DNA of 52,291 bases from JAMDCX01 sp049977145 (GTDB lineage Bacteria > Planctomycetota > Phycisphaerae > WQYP01). Shown here piece by piece: positions 34,906 to 43,300 of this stretch. Numbering within the stretch: the stretch's first letter is position 1; each line of letters opens with the position of its first letter. The stretch is taken from contig JBMFGW010000011.1 in the NCBI GenBank assembly GCA_049977145.1, forward strand, positions 1 to 52,291, read 5' to 3'. The position numbers and the translations under genes were made by a program. Under the pieces are notes generated by a model. The model was not told the DNA's origin. It saw only the letters and a program-made list of their open reading frames with translations, and searched no databases.

Positions 34906-36234
34906 ATGTCGCAAGGCTCATTGGACGTTATCACGATCACGCCGCCGCGGCTGCCTTTTAAGGCTTCGCCGCGCCTTGTCGGTAGTAAAAGCATAACTAA
35001 CCGTGCGTTGCCGCTGGCGGCGGTGGCCTCCGGTACCAGTGTGCTCGCGGGGGTTTTATTTGCGGAAGACACGCTGCGAATGCTTGAAGCCCTGGAAAAA
35101 CTGGGGTTGACACTGACCGTTGACAGGCCGGGGCAACGCGTGACGATTGCAGGATTTGGCGGGAAAATACCTAACGCCACCGCACAATTATTTTGTGGCA
35201 ATTCCGGCACAACTATCCGTTTTCTTGCCGCCATTTGTGCCGCCGCGCCAGGAGAATATTTGCTCGATGGCGTGGAACGCATGCGGCAACGCCCCATCGG
35301 TGAACTGGTGGACGCCCTGCGGGCCATTGGCGCAGTGGTGGATTATGCTGGTCAACCTGAATTTCCACCCGTACGGGTGGGCGGCGGTTTGGCTGGCGGT
35401 ACATGCCGCTTTTCCGCCAGCCAAAGCAGTCAGTATATTTCTGCAATTCTCATGGCCGCTCCCCTGGCCCGCCAACCAGTAGCGGTGGAATTGATCGGGC
35501 CGGTAACCAGTGAACCTTACGTGCGGATGACTTTGGCGATGATGGAGCAATTTGGCGTAACCTGCCGAACCGCGCCTGGCGCGGATTCTTCCTGCGGTGG
35601 TCGTGTCATTGCGATTCCAAATGATCGTGGATACCAGGCCCGTTCATTCGCCATTGAACCTGATGCCAGTAATGCCAGCTATTTTTTAGCCGCCGCAGCT
35701 ATCTCACCGGGTTCCCAAGTCACAATCCGCGGATTAGGCCGAGATTCTTTGCAGGGGGATGTATTGTTTGCCGATGTGCTGCGGCAAATGGGAGCAGACA
35801 TGAGAATGGAATCCAACGCCATTACGCTTTGCGGTTGTCGTAACCTCACCGGCCTGACGGTTAATATGAATGCCATCCCGGATATGGTTCAGACGCTGGC
35901 GGTCGTGGCCTTGTTTGCCCAAGGCTCAACTCGCATTTACAACGTTGGTAATCTGCGTATAAAAGAGACGGATCGCCTGGCCGCATTGGAAAAGGAACTC
36001 AGCAAGCTCGGAGCCATTGTTACCACAACCTCCGACAGCATCACCATTGAACCTCCCGCCAAGCCGCACGCGGCTCGCATCAGCACGTATGATGACCATC
36101 GTATGGCCATGGCGTTTGCCGTGGCCGGAACACGCATTTCCGGCATTGAGATAGAAAATCCCGTTTGTGTGGAGAAGACCTATCCTGATTTTTTTCGGGA
36201 TTTTCAGGCATGTATTACAAGCCGTAGTTCTTAA
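34906..36234 (+). CDS. aroA: 3-phosphoshikimate 1-carboxyvinyltransferase (EPSP synthase)
   Basis: Sixth step of the shikimate pathway: shikimate 3-phosphate plus phosphoenolpyruvate gives EPSP. The 442 residues contain the two-domain inverse alpha/beta barrel motifs: GSKSITNRALPLAAVASG (PEP/S3P site), LFCGNSGTTIRFLAA, RMRQRPIGELVDALRAIG, the catalytic region IKETDRLAALEKELSKLGA and TYDDHRMAMAFAVAG. The open frame begins at 34738 inside the previous gene; ATG 34906 starts right before the conserved core. The last 20 bases overlap a small gene on the other strand. The residues around GNSGT are of the common type; inhibitor tolerance cannot be inferred. Confidence 0.95.
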   Translation: MSQGSLDVITITPPRLPFKASPRLVGSKSITNRALPLAAVASGTSVLAGVLFAEDTLRMLEALEKLGLTLTVDRPGQRVTIAGFGGKIPNATAQLFCGNSGTTIRFLAAICAAAPGEYLLDGVERMRQRPIGELVDALRAIGAVVDYAGQPEFPPVRVGGGLAGGTCRFSASQSSQYISAILMAAPLARQPVAVELIGPVTSEPYVRMTLAMMEQFGVTCRTAPGADSSCGGRVIAIPNDRGYQARSFAIEPDASNASYFLAAAAISPGSQVTIRGLGRDSLQGDVLFADVLRQMGADMRMESNAITLCGCRNLTGLTVNMNAIPDMVQTLAVVALFAQGSTRIYNVGNLRIKETDRLAALEKELSKLGAIVTTTSDSITIEPPAKPHAARISTYDDHRMAMAFAVAGTRISGIEIENPVCVEKTYPDFFRDFQACITSRSS

Positions 36235-36331
36235 CGCTCCAGCCCTTGATGCGTCCCCGGCTGGGTTTGCGGCCATGATTGGCGGCCTTGCTGCTCCAGC
36301 GTAGTTTATGGTTTCTCTTTTTACGCGCCAT
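36215..36331 (-). CDS. 38-residue highly basic protein, convergent with aroA
   Basis: Encodes MARKKRNHKLRWSSKAANHG followed by RKPSRGRIKGWSVKNYGL, with 14 Arg/Lys among 38 residues and a Trp-rich end. The ATG at 36331 has AAGGAT 7 nt upstream and a promoter at 36380-36408. It overlaps the 3' end of aroA by 20 bp. Its composition is like that of small ribosomal or ribosome-associated proteins (bL36, THX), but it matches none that I recognise. Coding is supported by start, ribosome-binding site and promoter. Function unknown; a nucleic-acid-binding role is inferred from charge only. Confidence 0.7.
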   Translation of the reverse strand: MARKKRNHKLRWSSKAANHGRKPSRGRIKGWSVKNYGL

Positions 36332-36379
36332 GTTTAAATCCTTGAGTATTCATCATCCATCAACAAAATCCAAGGTTTA

Positions 36380-36408
36380 ATTATACTCGTAATCCATAAA
36401 AACCGCAA
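36380..36408 (-). promoter_or_regulatory. Promoter of the small basic protein gene
   Basis: On the minus strand a perfect TATAAT (36380-36385) is preceded after 17 bp by TTGCGG (36403-36408). It lies in the 135-bp gap between the pseudouridine synthase gene and the small gene, giving a leader of about 45 nt. Confidence 0.6.
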
Positions 36409-36466
36409 AAGCAGGTAAAATAAACCAGCCATGAAGGCCAGTACTACAACGCTGGAAAAACGCAAG

Positions 36467-37258
36467 TTAATGTCCCGGCAGGTTTAAAGCCAGCCGGTGG
36501 AGAACAGTGAGGAAATCAGCTGGTGGCGGCTGAATAAATTCGCGCCATTGTTTTTCGGATGGATGCTGGAATCTCAGCTTCCAGGCGTGCAGACATAAAC
36601 GCGGAGCACGGGGCAATTTTCCTGCGGATAATCCGTCCGGTATGTAGATATCATCGCCTAATACCGGCGTGCCCAGAAACATCATGTGGGCGCGAATCTG
36701 ATGCAGACGTCCGGTTTTAATGCGGACTTCCACCAGGGCCGCAGCCGCAGTCGCGCTAAGCACGCGATAGGCGGAGACGGCTGGTTCGCCGGAGCGGGAA
36801 ATAATCACCTTTTTTATGGTGGTATGAATTTCTTTTAAGCGGGCCTGCACGACACCCTGTGCGGGATCCGGCTGGCCCGCGACGATGGCAAGATATTGCT
36901 TATCCAGCCGCCGCTGTTCAAAATCGCGTCGTAAGGCGTCATACGTTTCTGGCCGCAGCGCCACGACCAGCAAGCCGCTGGTCTGCCGATCCAGGCGGTG
37001 CAGGAGCCCCCAATCGCGGCGCGGGCCTAATTGATGCAGTTGTCGACCATATTGGGCGAATAATCCATTAAGCAATGTATCTTTTACATGACCCAAGCCC
37101 GGTTGCGTAACCACTCCGGAGGGCTTGCTGATAACCAGCAGATCCGTGTCGACATAAACGGTATCAAATTTCACCGTGGCATTGGCCGCCGGAGGGCGAG
37201 AGGCCACAGGAGATTGTGTCACCTTGTATGTCAATGGATACCCTGTTGCGCCAACCAT
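36467..37258 (-). CDS. RluA-family pseudouridine synthase
   Basis: Isomerises uridine to pseudouridine in rRNA or tRNA. The 263-residue protein has the catalytic motif LLHRLDRQTSGLLVVAL with its Asp, preceded by VDTDLLVISKPSGVVTQPG and followed by VEVRIKTGRLHQIRAHMMFLG. No S4 domain is present, so it is nearer to RluA/RluC-without-S4 or TruC types; the target nucleotide is not evident. The ATG at 37258 lies 28 nt inside the end of trxB, suggesting translational coupling. Confidence 0.9.
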   Translation of the reverse strand: MVGATGYPLTYKVTQSPVASRPPAANATVKFDTVYVDTDLLVISKPSGVVTQPGLGHVKDTLLNGLFAQYGRQLHQLGPRRDWGLLHRLDRQTSGLLVVALRPETYDALRRDFEQRRLDKQYLAIVAGQPDPAQGVVQARLKEIHTTIKKVIISRSGEPAVSAYRVLSATAAAALVEVRIKTGRLHQIRAHMMFLGTPVLGDDIYIPDGLSAGKLPRAPRLCLHAWKLRFQHPSEKQWREFIQPPPADFLTVLHRLALNLPGH

Positions 37259-38217
37259 CGCTCGGCGTCAATCGCCGCCCTGCATCCCATGCCGGCCGCG
37301 GTAATGGCCTGGCGATAAATCGGATCGGCACAATCGCCGGCAGCAAAAACACCTTCCACGCTGGTCAGAGACCGAAAGGGGTCCGGCAGCGTTACATACC
37401 CCTTGACATCCAAGGTCAGGTGATCCTTAAGGAAGGCGGTATTAGGAGTATGCCCGATGGCGGCAAACATGCCGCGGCATTCAATAACAGATGTGGCGTT
37501 GGTTTTGAGGTTTTTTACGCGTACTGCGGTAACGCCCGCGTCTTCGTTGCCCAGCACTTCCTCCACTACCGAATTCCATACCGGCTTGATTTTGTTATTA
37601 GATAAGGCCCGTTCGGCCATGATCTTACTGGCCCGCAAAGTATCCCGCCGGTGCACCAGATACACGATACTGGCGAATTTGGTCAGGTAGGTGCCCTCTT
37701 CGACCGCGGAATCCCCGCCGCCGACCACTACCACGGGGTTGTTCCGAAACCTTGGTAACGCTCCATCGCATACCGCACAAGCCGATACGCCATTATTTTC
37801 AAATTTTTTTTCACTTTCCAATCCGACGTAATTAGCGCTGGCGCCGGTGGCCACAATCACCGCATGGGTGAGAGCCTCGGTTTCCGCAACACCCGAAAGA
37901 TCGTTGACATGCCACACTTTAAAGGGCCGCGCTTTGAAATCCACCCGTGTGACATAATTCGGCAACACCCGTGTGCCGAAACGCTCGGCCTGTTGCTGCA
38001 GCACCCCCATCATTTTCTGGCCATCAATACCATGCGCAAAGCCGGGAAAATTCTCCACCTCGGTGGTAAACATCAGTTGCCCGCCGGGCATGCGTTCGCG
38101 GTTGACACCATCACCAGCCAACACCAGCGGTTTAAGACTGGCACGGGCGGCATAAATGGCGGCGGTCCAACCCGCCGGACCGGAACCAATGATGACCAAC
38201 TTTTCAATATTTGCCAT
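37231..38217 (-). CDS. trxB: Thioredoxin reductase
   Basis: NADPH-dependent flavoenzyme that reduces thioredoxin (328 residues). FAD motif IIGSGPAGWTAAIYAARASL at the N-terminus, redox-active SACAVCDGALPRF (CxxC), NADP motif VVVGGGDSAVEEG and C-terminal GVFAAGDCADPIYRQAITAAG. The dithiol is CAVC rather than the commoner CATC. The ATG at 38217 is chosen over 38223 because AGGA is then 9 rather than 3 nt away. A single gene; no thioredoxin neighbour. Confidence 0.95.
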   Translation of the reverse strand: MANIEKLVIIGSGPAGWTAAIYAARASLKPLVLAGDGVNRERMPGGQLMFTTEVENFPGFAHGIDGQKMMGVLQQQAERFGTRVLPNYVTRVDFKARPFKVWHVNDLSGVAETEALTHAVIVATGASANYVGLESEKKFENNGVSACAVCDGALPRFRNNPVVVVGGGDSAVEEGTYLTKFASIVYLVHRRDTLRASKIMAERALSNNKIKPVWNSVVEEVLGNEDAGVTAVRVKNLKTNATSVIECRGMFAAIGHTPNTAFLKDHLTLDVKGYVTLPDPFRSLTSVEGVFAAGDCADPIYRQAITAAGMGCRAAIDAERWLAQQGIH

Positions 38218-38347
38218 GTTCATAATTCCTATGTGAAGCCGACGGCTAAAACGCACTTCACCATGTCATGCGTCAGGCCTGTTCGTTCAGGCTCCGCCGC
38301 CGCCAGGATCAACGCCCATTGGACCCGACCAACGGAACGATGATGAA

Positions 38348-39169
38348 TTATAGCAGGTGATGCGGTGGCGGCCAGCCATCACTGTGCGCATACCGGCGGC
38401 GCTTATGCGGCGTAACCGCAATGGGCCAATTAAACGCGCGCGACATGAGGCGGCTGGTAAGCGTTTGCGCCGGCGTTCCCGCAGCGACCACTTCCCCCTG
38501 GCCGTTTAATAACAGCGTATGCTGAATCTTCGGCAGGAGCTCCTCCAGATGATGTGTAATCATAAGTAAGGCCGGTGGTGCGGATTTTTCCGCCAGTTGC
38601 GCCAGGAATAGCAGCACGGTTTCCTGCGCCGGCAGATCCAGGCCGGAGGTACATTCATCCAGCATCAGCAGCGCCGGTTCATGTACCAAAGCGCGGGCAA
38701 TGAGCACCCGCATTCGTTCGCCGGTGGAAAGAGTCCAGAATCGCCGCTTGGCAAATGATTCCATACGCACATCCTGCAGCACTGCGGCCACGCGGGACCA
38801 TTGCACGGCGGTAGGCTGTTGATAGCCCAGCGTCAAGGAACCGAAAAATCCGCTGCAAACCACCTCACTGGCGGTCATGGCTTCATCAAAGGGGTAGATG
38901 CTCAGAGCTTCCACGACGGCCAGGTGTTGGCGCAATTCACTGGTCGGATATTCGCCAAGTCGATGGCCCAGCACTTCGACGGTTCCGTGTGTCGGCCAGA
39001 GATATCCCGCCGCCATCCGCACCAGAGTGGATTTTCCACTGCCATTAGGCCCGACAATGGCCCCCCATCCCCCCGCAGGCAGTTCCCAGTTAATTCCCTT
39101 AAGAATGAGACGCTCATCCCGTCGGAAATGAATGTTGGCAAAACGAATTGCGGGGGGATCATTTATCAT
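38348..39169 (-). CDS. Stand-alone ABC ATPase
   Basis: A 273-residue ATP-binding cassette protein. Walker A is GPNGSGKST, the signature LSTGERMRVLIARAL, Walker B LLMLDECTSGLD (Cys in place of the usual Pro), and the switch His lies in MITHHLEEL. No permease or binding protein adjoins it, so its partner is elsewhere, or it works like ModF-type soluble ATPases, which it resembles in layout. The ATG at 39169 lies just before the conserved IRFANIHFRRD; the open frame to 39283 adds no domain. Confidence 0.85.
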   Translation of the reverse strand: MINDPPAIRFANIHFRRDERLILKGINWELPAGGWGAIVGPNGSGKSTLVRMAAGYLWPTHGTVEVLGHRLGEYPTSELRQHLAVVEALSIYPFDEAMTASEVVCSGFFGSLTLGYQQPTAVQWSRVAAVLQDVRMESFAKRRFWTLSTGERMRVLIARALVHEPALLMLDECTSGLDLPAQETVLLFLAQLAEKSAPPALLMITHHLEELLPKIQHTLLLNGQGEVVAAGTPAQTLTSRLMSRAFNWPIAVTPHKRRRYAHSDGWPPPHHLL

Positions 39170-39574
39170 AAAAGCAATTACACCCGCTACGATAACCTTA
39201 AGCAATCCGACCAATGGGCATTTTAGTCGGTAACGAGAAGTTTGTCCGAGTAATCGCCGCTTTGCAACGGTGTACCTCACCAACAGGCAGGTGGCCCGTG
39301 TAATGCGTCACGCCGCCGCCTCCCAAGCCCCATGGTGTGGTACGCACTCCACCGTGCGCGATGACAAGGAATTTTGCTGCCGGTCGCAGAAAGAGGACGC
39401 AATGCTTGTTGGAATACTTCCAATGGTGTAATGTAGAAGGCGCTGAAATTGCATTGCCGCATGGAGCGGCGGGCAAATTAGCCATGGACCTGTCAGGACG
39501 TGGTTGCCGCTGGCGCTGATGTGACAGGTTTCCGGAAGTTCCAGCCGTGCGCAACCTTAGTATGGGAGTATACC
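39170..39574. other. Divergent intergenic region with a small palindrome
   Basis: No gene is recognisable. TTGGAATACTTCCAA (39409-39423) is a 6-bp perfect inverted repeat with a 3-bp spacer that could be an operator. TTGTTG (39407-39412) and TAATGT (39429-39434), 16 bp apart, may form a weak promoter for the LysM gene. Confidence 0.35.
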
Positions 39575-40585
39575 ATGCGTACCGATGCTAAAATCGGTCT
39601 GGTCGCGGTACTGATCCTCGTAGTACTGGTCATCATTTATTTTGCCTTTCATAATTCATCGCGCCAAACTGTGGTGAATAATGCTTTGCCCAGCGCCCAA
39701 CCGGCGCTGGTAGAAACCCCGACACTGCCGGGATCCAGTATGGTGCCACCCGCCCAGACTGCGCCCAGTCAGACGCAACCCGGTTTGATTTCTCTGCCCG
39801 CGACCTCAATGCCTGCCGCCACGCCGGGTACCACGCCCGGCTTGTCGGATCAGACCGCCAATTCCACGGCGACTCCGGCCATGCCAACGACGACGGCGGC
39901 CTTGCCGACGGCCGGTTCGGCGGCGCCTTTCACAGCCGCCAGCGGCAATTCCAACGCTGCTCCAGCACTTAACACCTCTAATACCCCGATCGCGGAAACA
40001 GGTAATACGGCTGGGAATAGTGGAATCGGGTCGAACGCTAACAGCAACGCCACGCTCAATTTACCGGCGGTAAATGTCGGCAGTCAAAATCAGAGCGGCA
40101 GTTTAGGTTCGTCCGGTGTCACCGCGCACAAACGCCATCATCGCAGCCGAACGCTTACTTTGTCCGCGCCACGTAGCGGATCGACACGACATGGCGGCGT
40201 TTACATTGTCCGCAAGGGTGATACGCTGGCGGGAATTTCCCAACGGATTTATGGCAATGAACGTATGATCCGCGCCTTGGAACGGGCCAATCCCGGCTTG
40301 GATCCGCGCCGAATGCGCATCGGTCAGAAAATTCATCTGCCGCGACGCGGCGCACTTGCGTCAACTTCGCGGCATTACGCGGCGCGGCATCGGGCCGGTG
40401 CTTCGACTCGGCGCGGTGAGCGGACTTATGTGGTGCGGGCCGGAGAAGATTTATCCGGCATTTCCCGGAAGTTTTATCACACTCCCGCACTGTGGAAGAA
40501 AATATATGATGCCAACCGGCGGATCATCGGCCCCAGCCCGCGGGACCTGCGCGCCGGTGAACGAATTGTTATTCCGGCACGGTAA
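39575..40585 (+). CDS. Membrane-anchored protein with two LysM domains
   Basis: A 336-residue protein. An N-terminal helix (IGLVAVLILVVLVIIYFAF) anchors it in the inner membrane. About 170 Ser/Thr/Pro/Ala/Asn-rich residues form a flexible linker. Two LysM domains follow: YIVRKGDTLAGISQRIYGNE (about 208-256) and TYVVRAGEDLSGISRKFYHT (about 285-335). LysM binds N-acetylglucosamine in peptidoglycan, so this likely tethers the membrane to the wall. There is no enzymatic domain. GGGAG precedes ATG 39575. It lies 20 bp before the methyltransferase gene. Confidence 0.9.
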   Translation: MRTDAKIGLVAVLILVVLVIIYFAFHNSSRQTVVNNALPSAQPALVETPTLPGSSMVPPAQTAPSQTQPGLISLPATSMPAATPGTTPGLSDQTANSTATPAMPTTTAALPTAGSAAPFTAASGNSNAAPALNTSNTPIAETGNTAGNSGIGSNANSNATLNLPAVNVGSQNQSGSLGSSGVTAHKRHHRSRTLTLSAPRSGSTRHGGVYIVRKGDTLAGISQRIYGNERMIRALERANPGLDPRRMRIGQKIHLPRRGALASTSRHYAARHRAGASTRRGERTYVVRAGEDLSGISRKFYHTPALWKKIYDANRRIIGPSPRDLRAGERIVIPAR

Positions 40586-40605
40586 ATCTGCCCAGAGGAA
40601 AATCT

Positions 40606-41550
40606 GTGGAATTAAATCAAATCCGGCAGCGCGATTGTATTGAAGGTCTGGCTGAAGTCCCTGCGGGGGCCATTGATCTGGTTTTTGCCGATCCACCCTT
40701 CAACATCGGCTACGATTATGACGTGTATGAAGACAAGCGGGCCGCGGAAGATTATCTGGATTGGACGCGGCGCTGGGGCGCCGGAGTGGTACGGGCGCTT
40801 AAACCTGATGGTACGTTCTGGCTGGCCATCGGTGATGATTTCGCGGCGGAATTGAAAATTATTTTCCAACGTGAGTTGGGACTTTATTGCCGCAGTTGGG
40901 TGGTATGGTATTACACGTTCGGCGTGCAGTGCAAATTGAAATTTGCCCGCAGCCATACGCATTTGTTCCACTTTGTAAAAACCCCCCAACGCTTTACGTT
41001 CAATATTCCCGCGATCCGGGTGCCTTCAGCACGCACTTTGGTTTATGGCGATAGTCGCGGCAATCCCGATGGCCGCCTGCCTGATGATACTTGGATTTTA
41101 CGCCCGCATGATATTCCCGATCGTTTTCAGCCCAGTGAAGATGTCTGGTACTTTCCACGCGTGTGCGGGACCTTCAGGGAGCGGGCCGGTTGGCATGGCT
41201 GCCAGATGCCCGAACAACTACTGGGCCGGATTATTAAAGCCTCCTCCAATGAAGGCGAAATTGTGCTGGACCCCTTTGGTGGCAGTGGATCAACCTTGGT
41301 GGCCGCCAAAAAACTTGGCCGGAAGTTTATCGGCTTTGAACTTTCACCGGAATACACCAAGAGAATCCAAGCCCGGCTGGATGAAACCAAAATCGGCGAT
41401 CCATTATTGGGTTCCGATTTGCCGGCAACGTCCGCACCCTCCACCGCCAACGGCAAAATCCGTATCAACGGCAAACGCGTGAATGCGAAAGCCGCCGCCG
41501 CACAAGGGTCGCTTTTGCCGTCACCAGCGCCAATGGCCACTGGCACGTAA
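40606..41550 (+). CDS. Site-specific DNA methyltransferase (beta class)
   Basis: A 314-residue DNA amino-methyltransferase (N6-adenine or N4-cytosine). The catalytic motif DPPFNIGYDY (motif IV) comes first and the AdoMet motif DPFGGSGSTL (motif I) near residue 227, the order of the beta class; DPPFN favours adenine. VWYFPRVCGTFRERAGWHGC and QMPEQLLGRIIKASS are typical of this class. The GTG at 40606 has AGAGGA 6 nt upstream. No restriction endonuclease gene is adjacent, so it looks like an orphan enzyme. The C-terminal 40 residues are low complexity. Confidence 0.9.
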   Translation: MELNQIRQRDCIEGLAEVPAGAIDLVFADPPFNIGYDYDVYEDKRAAEDYLDWTRRWGAGVVRALKPDGTFWLAIGDDFAAELKIIFQRELGLYCRSWVVWYYTFGVQCKLKFARSHTHLFHFVKTPQRFTFNIPAIRVPSARTLVYGDSRGNPDGRLPDDTWILRPHDIPDRFQPSEDVWYFPRVCGTFRERAGWHGCQMPEQLLGRIIKASSNEGEIVLDPFGGSGSTLVAAKKLGRKFIGFELSPEYTKRIQARLDETKIGDPLLGSDLPATSAPSTANGKIRINGKRVNAKAAAAQGSLLPSPAPMATGT

Positions 41551-41575
41551 AATCGATGACATTTGTCAAAAAAGA

Positions 41576-41707
41576 GTAACCGTTCACGGCTACAATCATT
41601 AGCCGATCTGATAGCGGTACAAATCGTTCCAATTTGCGCTGCCGGAAAGACCCGCATGGTGGTGCGGGACTTCCGGCCAGTGGGCCCAAATCTTCGTGAA
41701 CGGTTAC
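41576..41707. repeat. MITE-like element with 13-bp perfect inverted ends
   Basis: GTAACCGTTCACG (41576-41588) and its exact complement CGTGAACGGTTAC (41695-41707) enclose 106 bp, which includes an internal stem: GCCGGAA...CCCGC with GCGGG...TTCCGGC at 41641-41677. The same termini bound the tandem units at 46048-46325, but the interior here differs. No coding capacity. Confidence 0.75.
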
Positions 41708-41817
41708 GCTCCGCAGGGCAACAGGCTCTATCGCGGCTGCCGTCAGGTATCGTCCGTTGCCAAGTGGAGTATAATCTATTATTGCGCTGGCTTGGGTCGG
41801 TTTTGAGGATGTTTGGC

Positions 41818-43203
41818 ATGTATGAAGATTTTATCGGTTGGGTGGAACAACATCGCGGAACGCAATATGAACTCCATGCGGAGCATATCAATCCGGCTTT
41901 TGTTAAAATGTTGAAAACCATTGGGTTCGACCGCAATTATACCCGTGGTGAAGGGTGTTATCTCTGGGATGGCGCGGGCACCAAATACCTGGATCTGCTG
42001 ACGGGGTGGGGCGTTCTGATGTTGGGGCGTAATAATCCTAAAGTCCGGCAGGTACTCCGGCAGACTCTGGACGCCAACAGCCCCAATCTTGTGCGTATGG
42101 ATTGCAGCATACTAAGCGGCTTGGCGGCGGCAGCGTTGGTACGCCACATGCCCGAAGGCCTTAGCCGGGTTTTCTTTTGCAACAGCGGCGCGGAAGCGGT
42201 GGAGACAGCCATTAAATTCGCGCGCTGCGCCACCGGACGGCAGAAAATCATCTATTGCGAACATGCTTTTCATGGGCTGACCACCGGGGCCTTGGCGCTC
42301 AACGGAGCGGAATTCTTTCGCGAGCGCTTTGGGGATTTGCTGCCGCATACTGAAATGATCCCATTTAATGATTTGGCGGCGCTGGAAAAAGCGCTGGCCA
42401 AAAATGATGCGGCGGCTTTTATTCTTGAACCCATCCAGGGTAAAAGCTGCGAAGTTGTGGCCGATGGCTACCTCGCCGCCGCCCAGGTCCTGTGCCGCAA
42501 CGCCGGTGCGCTGCTGGTGGCGGATGAAGTGCAATGTGGCATGGGCCGGACCGGAAAATGGTTCTGCTTTCAGCATTGGCCGGAAGTGGAACCGGATATT
42601 GTGTGCGTAGCCAAGGGACTCTCCGGCGGATTTGTGCCGGTGGGGGCGGTGGTAACGCGCCCGCGCATTATGGATACGGTATTTAATTCCCTGGAACGCT
42701 GCGTGGTGCATTCCAATACATTCGGGCAAAATGATCTGGCGATGGCGGCGGCGTTGGCAAGCATTCAGGTCATTGAAGAAGATAAGCTGGTGGAAAATGC
42801 CGATGAACTGGGGCGTTATGCCATGGCTCGCCTGGCGGAAATCGGCAAAAGTTGCCCCTTCGTGACGGAAGTGCGCGGGAAGGGGTTGATGTTCGGCATT
42901 GATTTTGCCCGCCCGGGAAATTCTCTGAAACTTCGCCTGGCTTGGGATATGCTGCATAAACTTAATTATGGGGTATTTGGCCAGATGATTGTTATTCCGC
43001 TGTTGAAAAAGCACCATATTTTAACTCAGGTCGCGGGGTATCACACGGAATTTCTAAAATTCCTGCCGCCGTTGATCGCCACCCGCCAGGATATCGACTG
43101 GTTTCTCGAGGCCATGCGGGACGTGCTGGCCGACACGCAAAAATTTCCCGGCGCGGCGTGGGATACCGTCTTGGAGCTGGCTAAGAATGTGGTGAAGGCC
43201 TAG
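41818..43203 (+). CDS. Class III PLP-dependent aminotransferase
   Basis: A 461-residue fold-type I aminotransferase of the ornithine/acetylornithine/putrescine group. FFCNSGAEAVETAIKFAR (PLP phosphate site), EHAFHGLTTGAL, VADEVQCGMGRTGKWF with its Asp, and the PLP Lys in CVAKGLSGGFVPVG. ATG 41818 has GAGG 9 nt upstream; the open frame reaches back to 41563 but runs through the repeat element and has no family features. A -10-like TATAAT sits at 41770-41775. The next gene, 97 bp on, is an HpnN-like RND protein; in hopanoid clusters a class III aminotransferase (HpnO) makes aminobacteriohopanetriol, so this is one possible role. Confidence 0.88.
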   Translation: MYEDFIGWVEQHRGTQYELHAEHINPAFVKMLKTIGFDRNYTRGEGCYLWDGAGTKYLDLLTGWGVLMLGRNNPKVRQVLRQTLDANSPNLVRMDCSILSGLAAAALVRHMPEGLSRVFFCNSGAEAVETAIKFARCATGRQKIIYCEHAFHGLTTGALALNGAEFFRERFGDLLPHTEMIPFNDLAALEKALAKNDAAAFILEPIQGKSCEVVADGYLAAAQVLCRNAGALLVADEVQCGMGRTGKWFCFQHWPEVEPDIVCVAKGLSGGFVPVGAVVTRPRIMDTVFNSLERCVVHSNTFGQNDLAMAAALASIQVIEEDKLVENADELGRYAMARLAEIGKSCPFVTEVRGKGLMFGIDFARPGNSLKLRLAWDMLHKLNYGVFGQMIVIPLLKKHHILTQVAGYHTEFLKFLPPLIATRQDIDWFLEAMRDVLADTQKFPGAAWDTVLELAKNVVKA

Positions 43204-43300
43204 GCGATTACCCGGATAGGCTCTAGAACCGCGGACCGCATTGCCCCCGGATCTTACCTGACGCTCCCGGAGAGTGGATATATTGTTGTGTTGATCATTT

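Noticed and set aside
41563..41817. N-terminal extension of the aminotransferase
   Set aside because: It runs through the inverted-repeat element and a -10-like sequence and matches no family residues.
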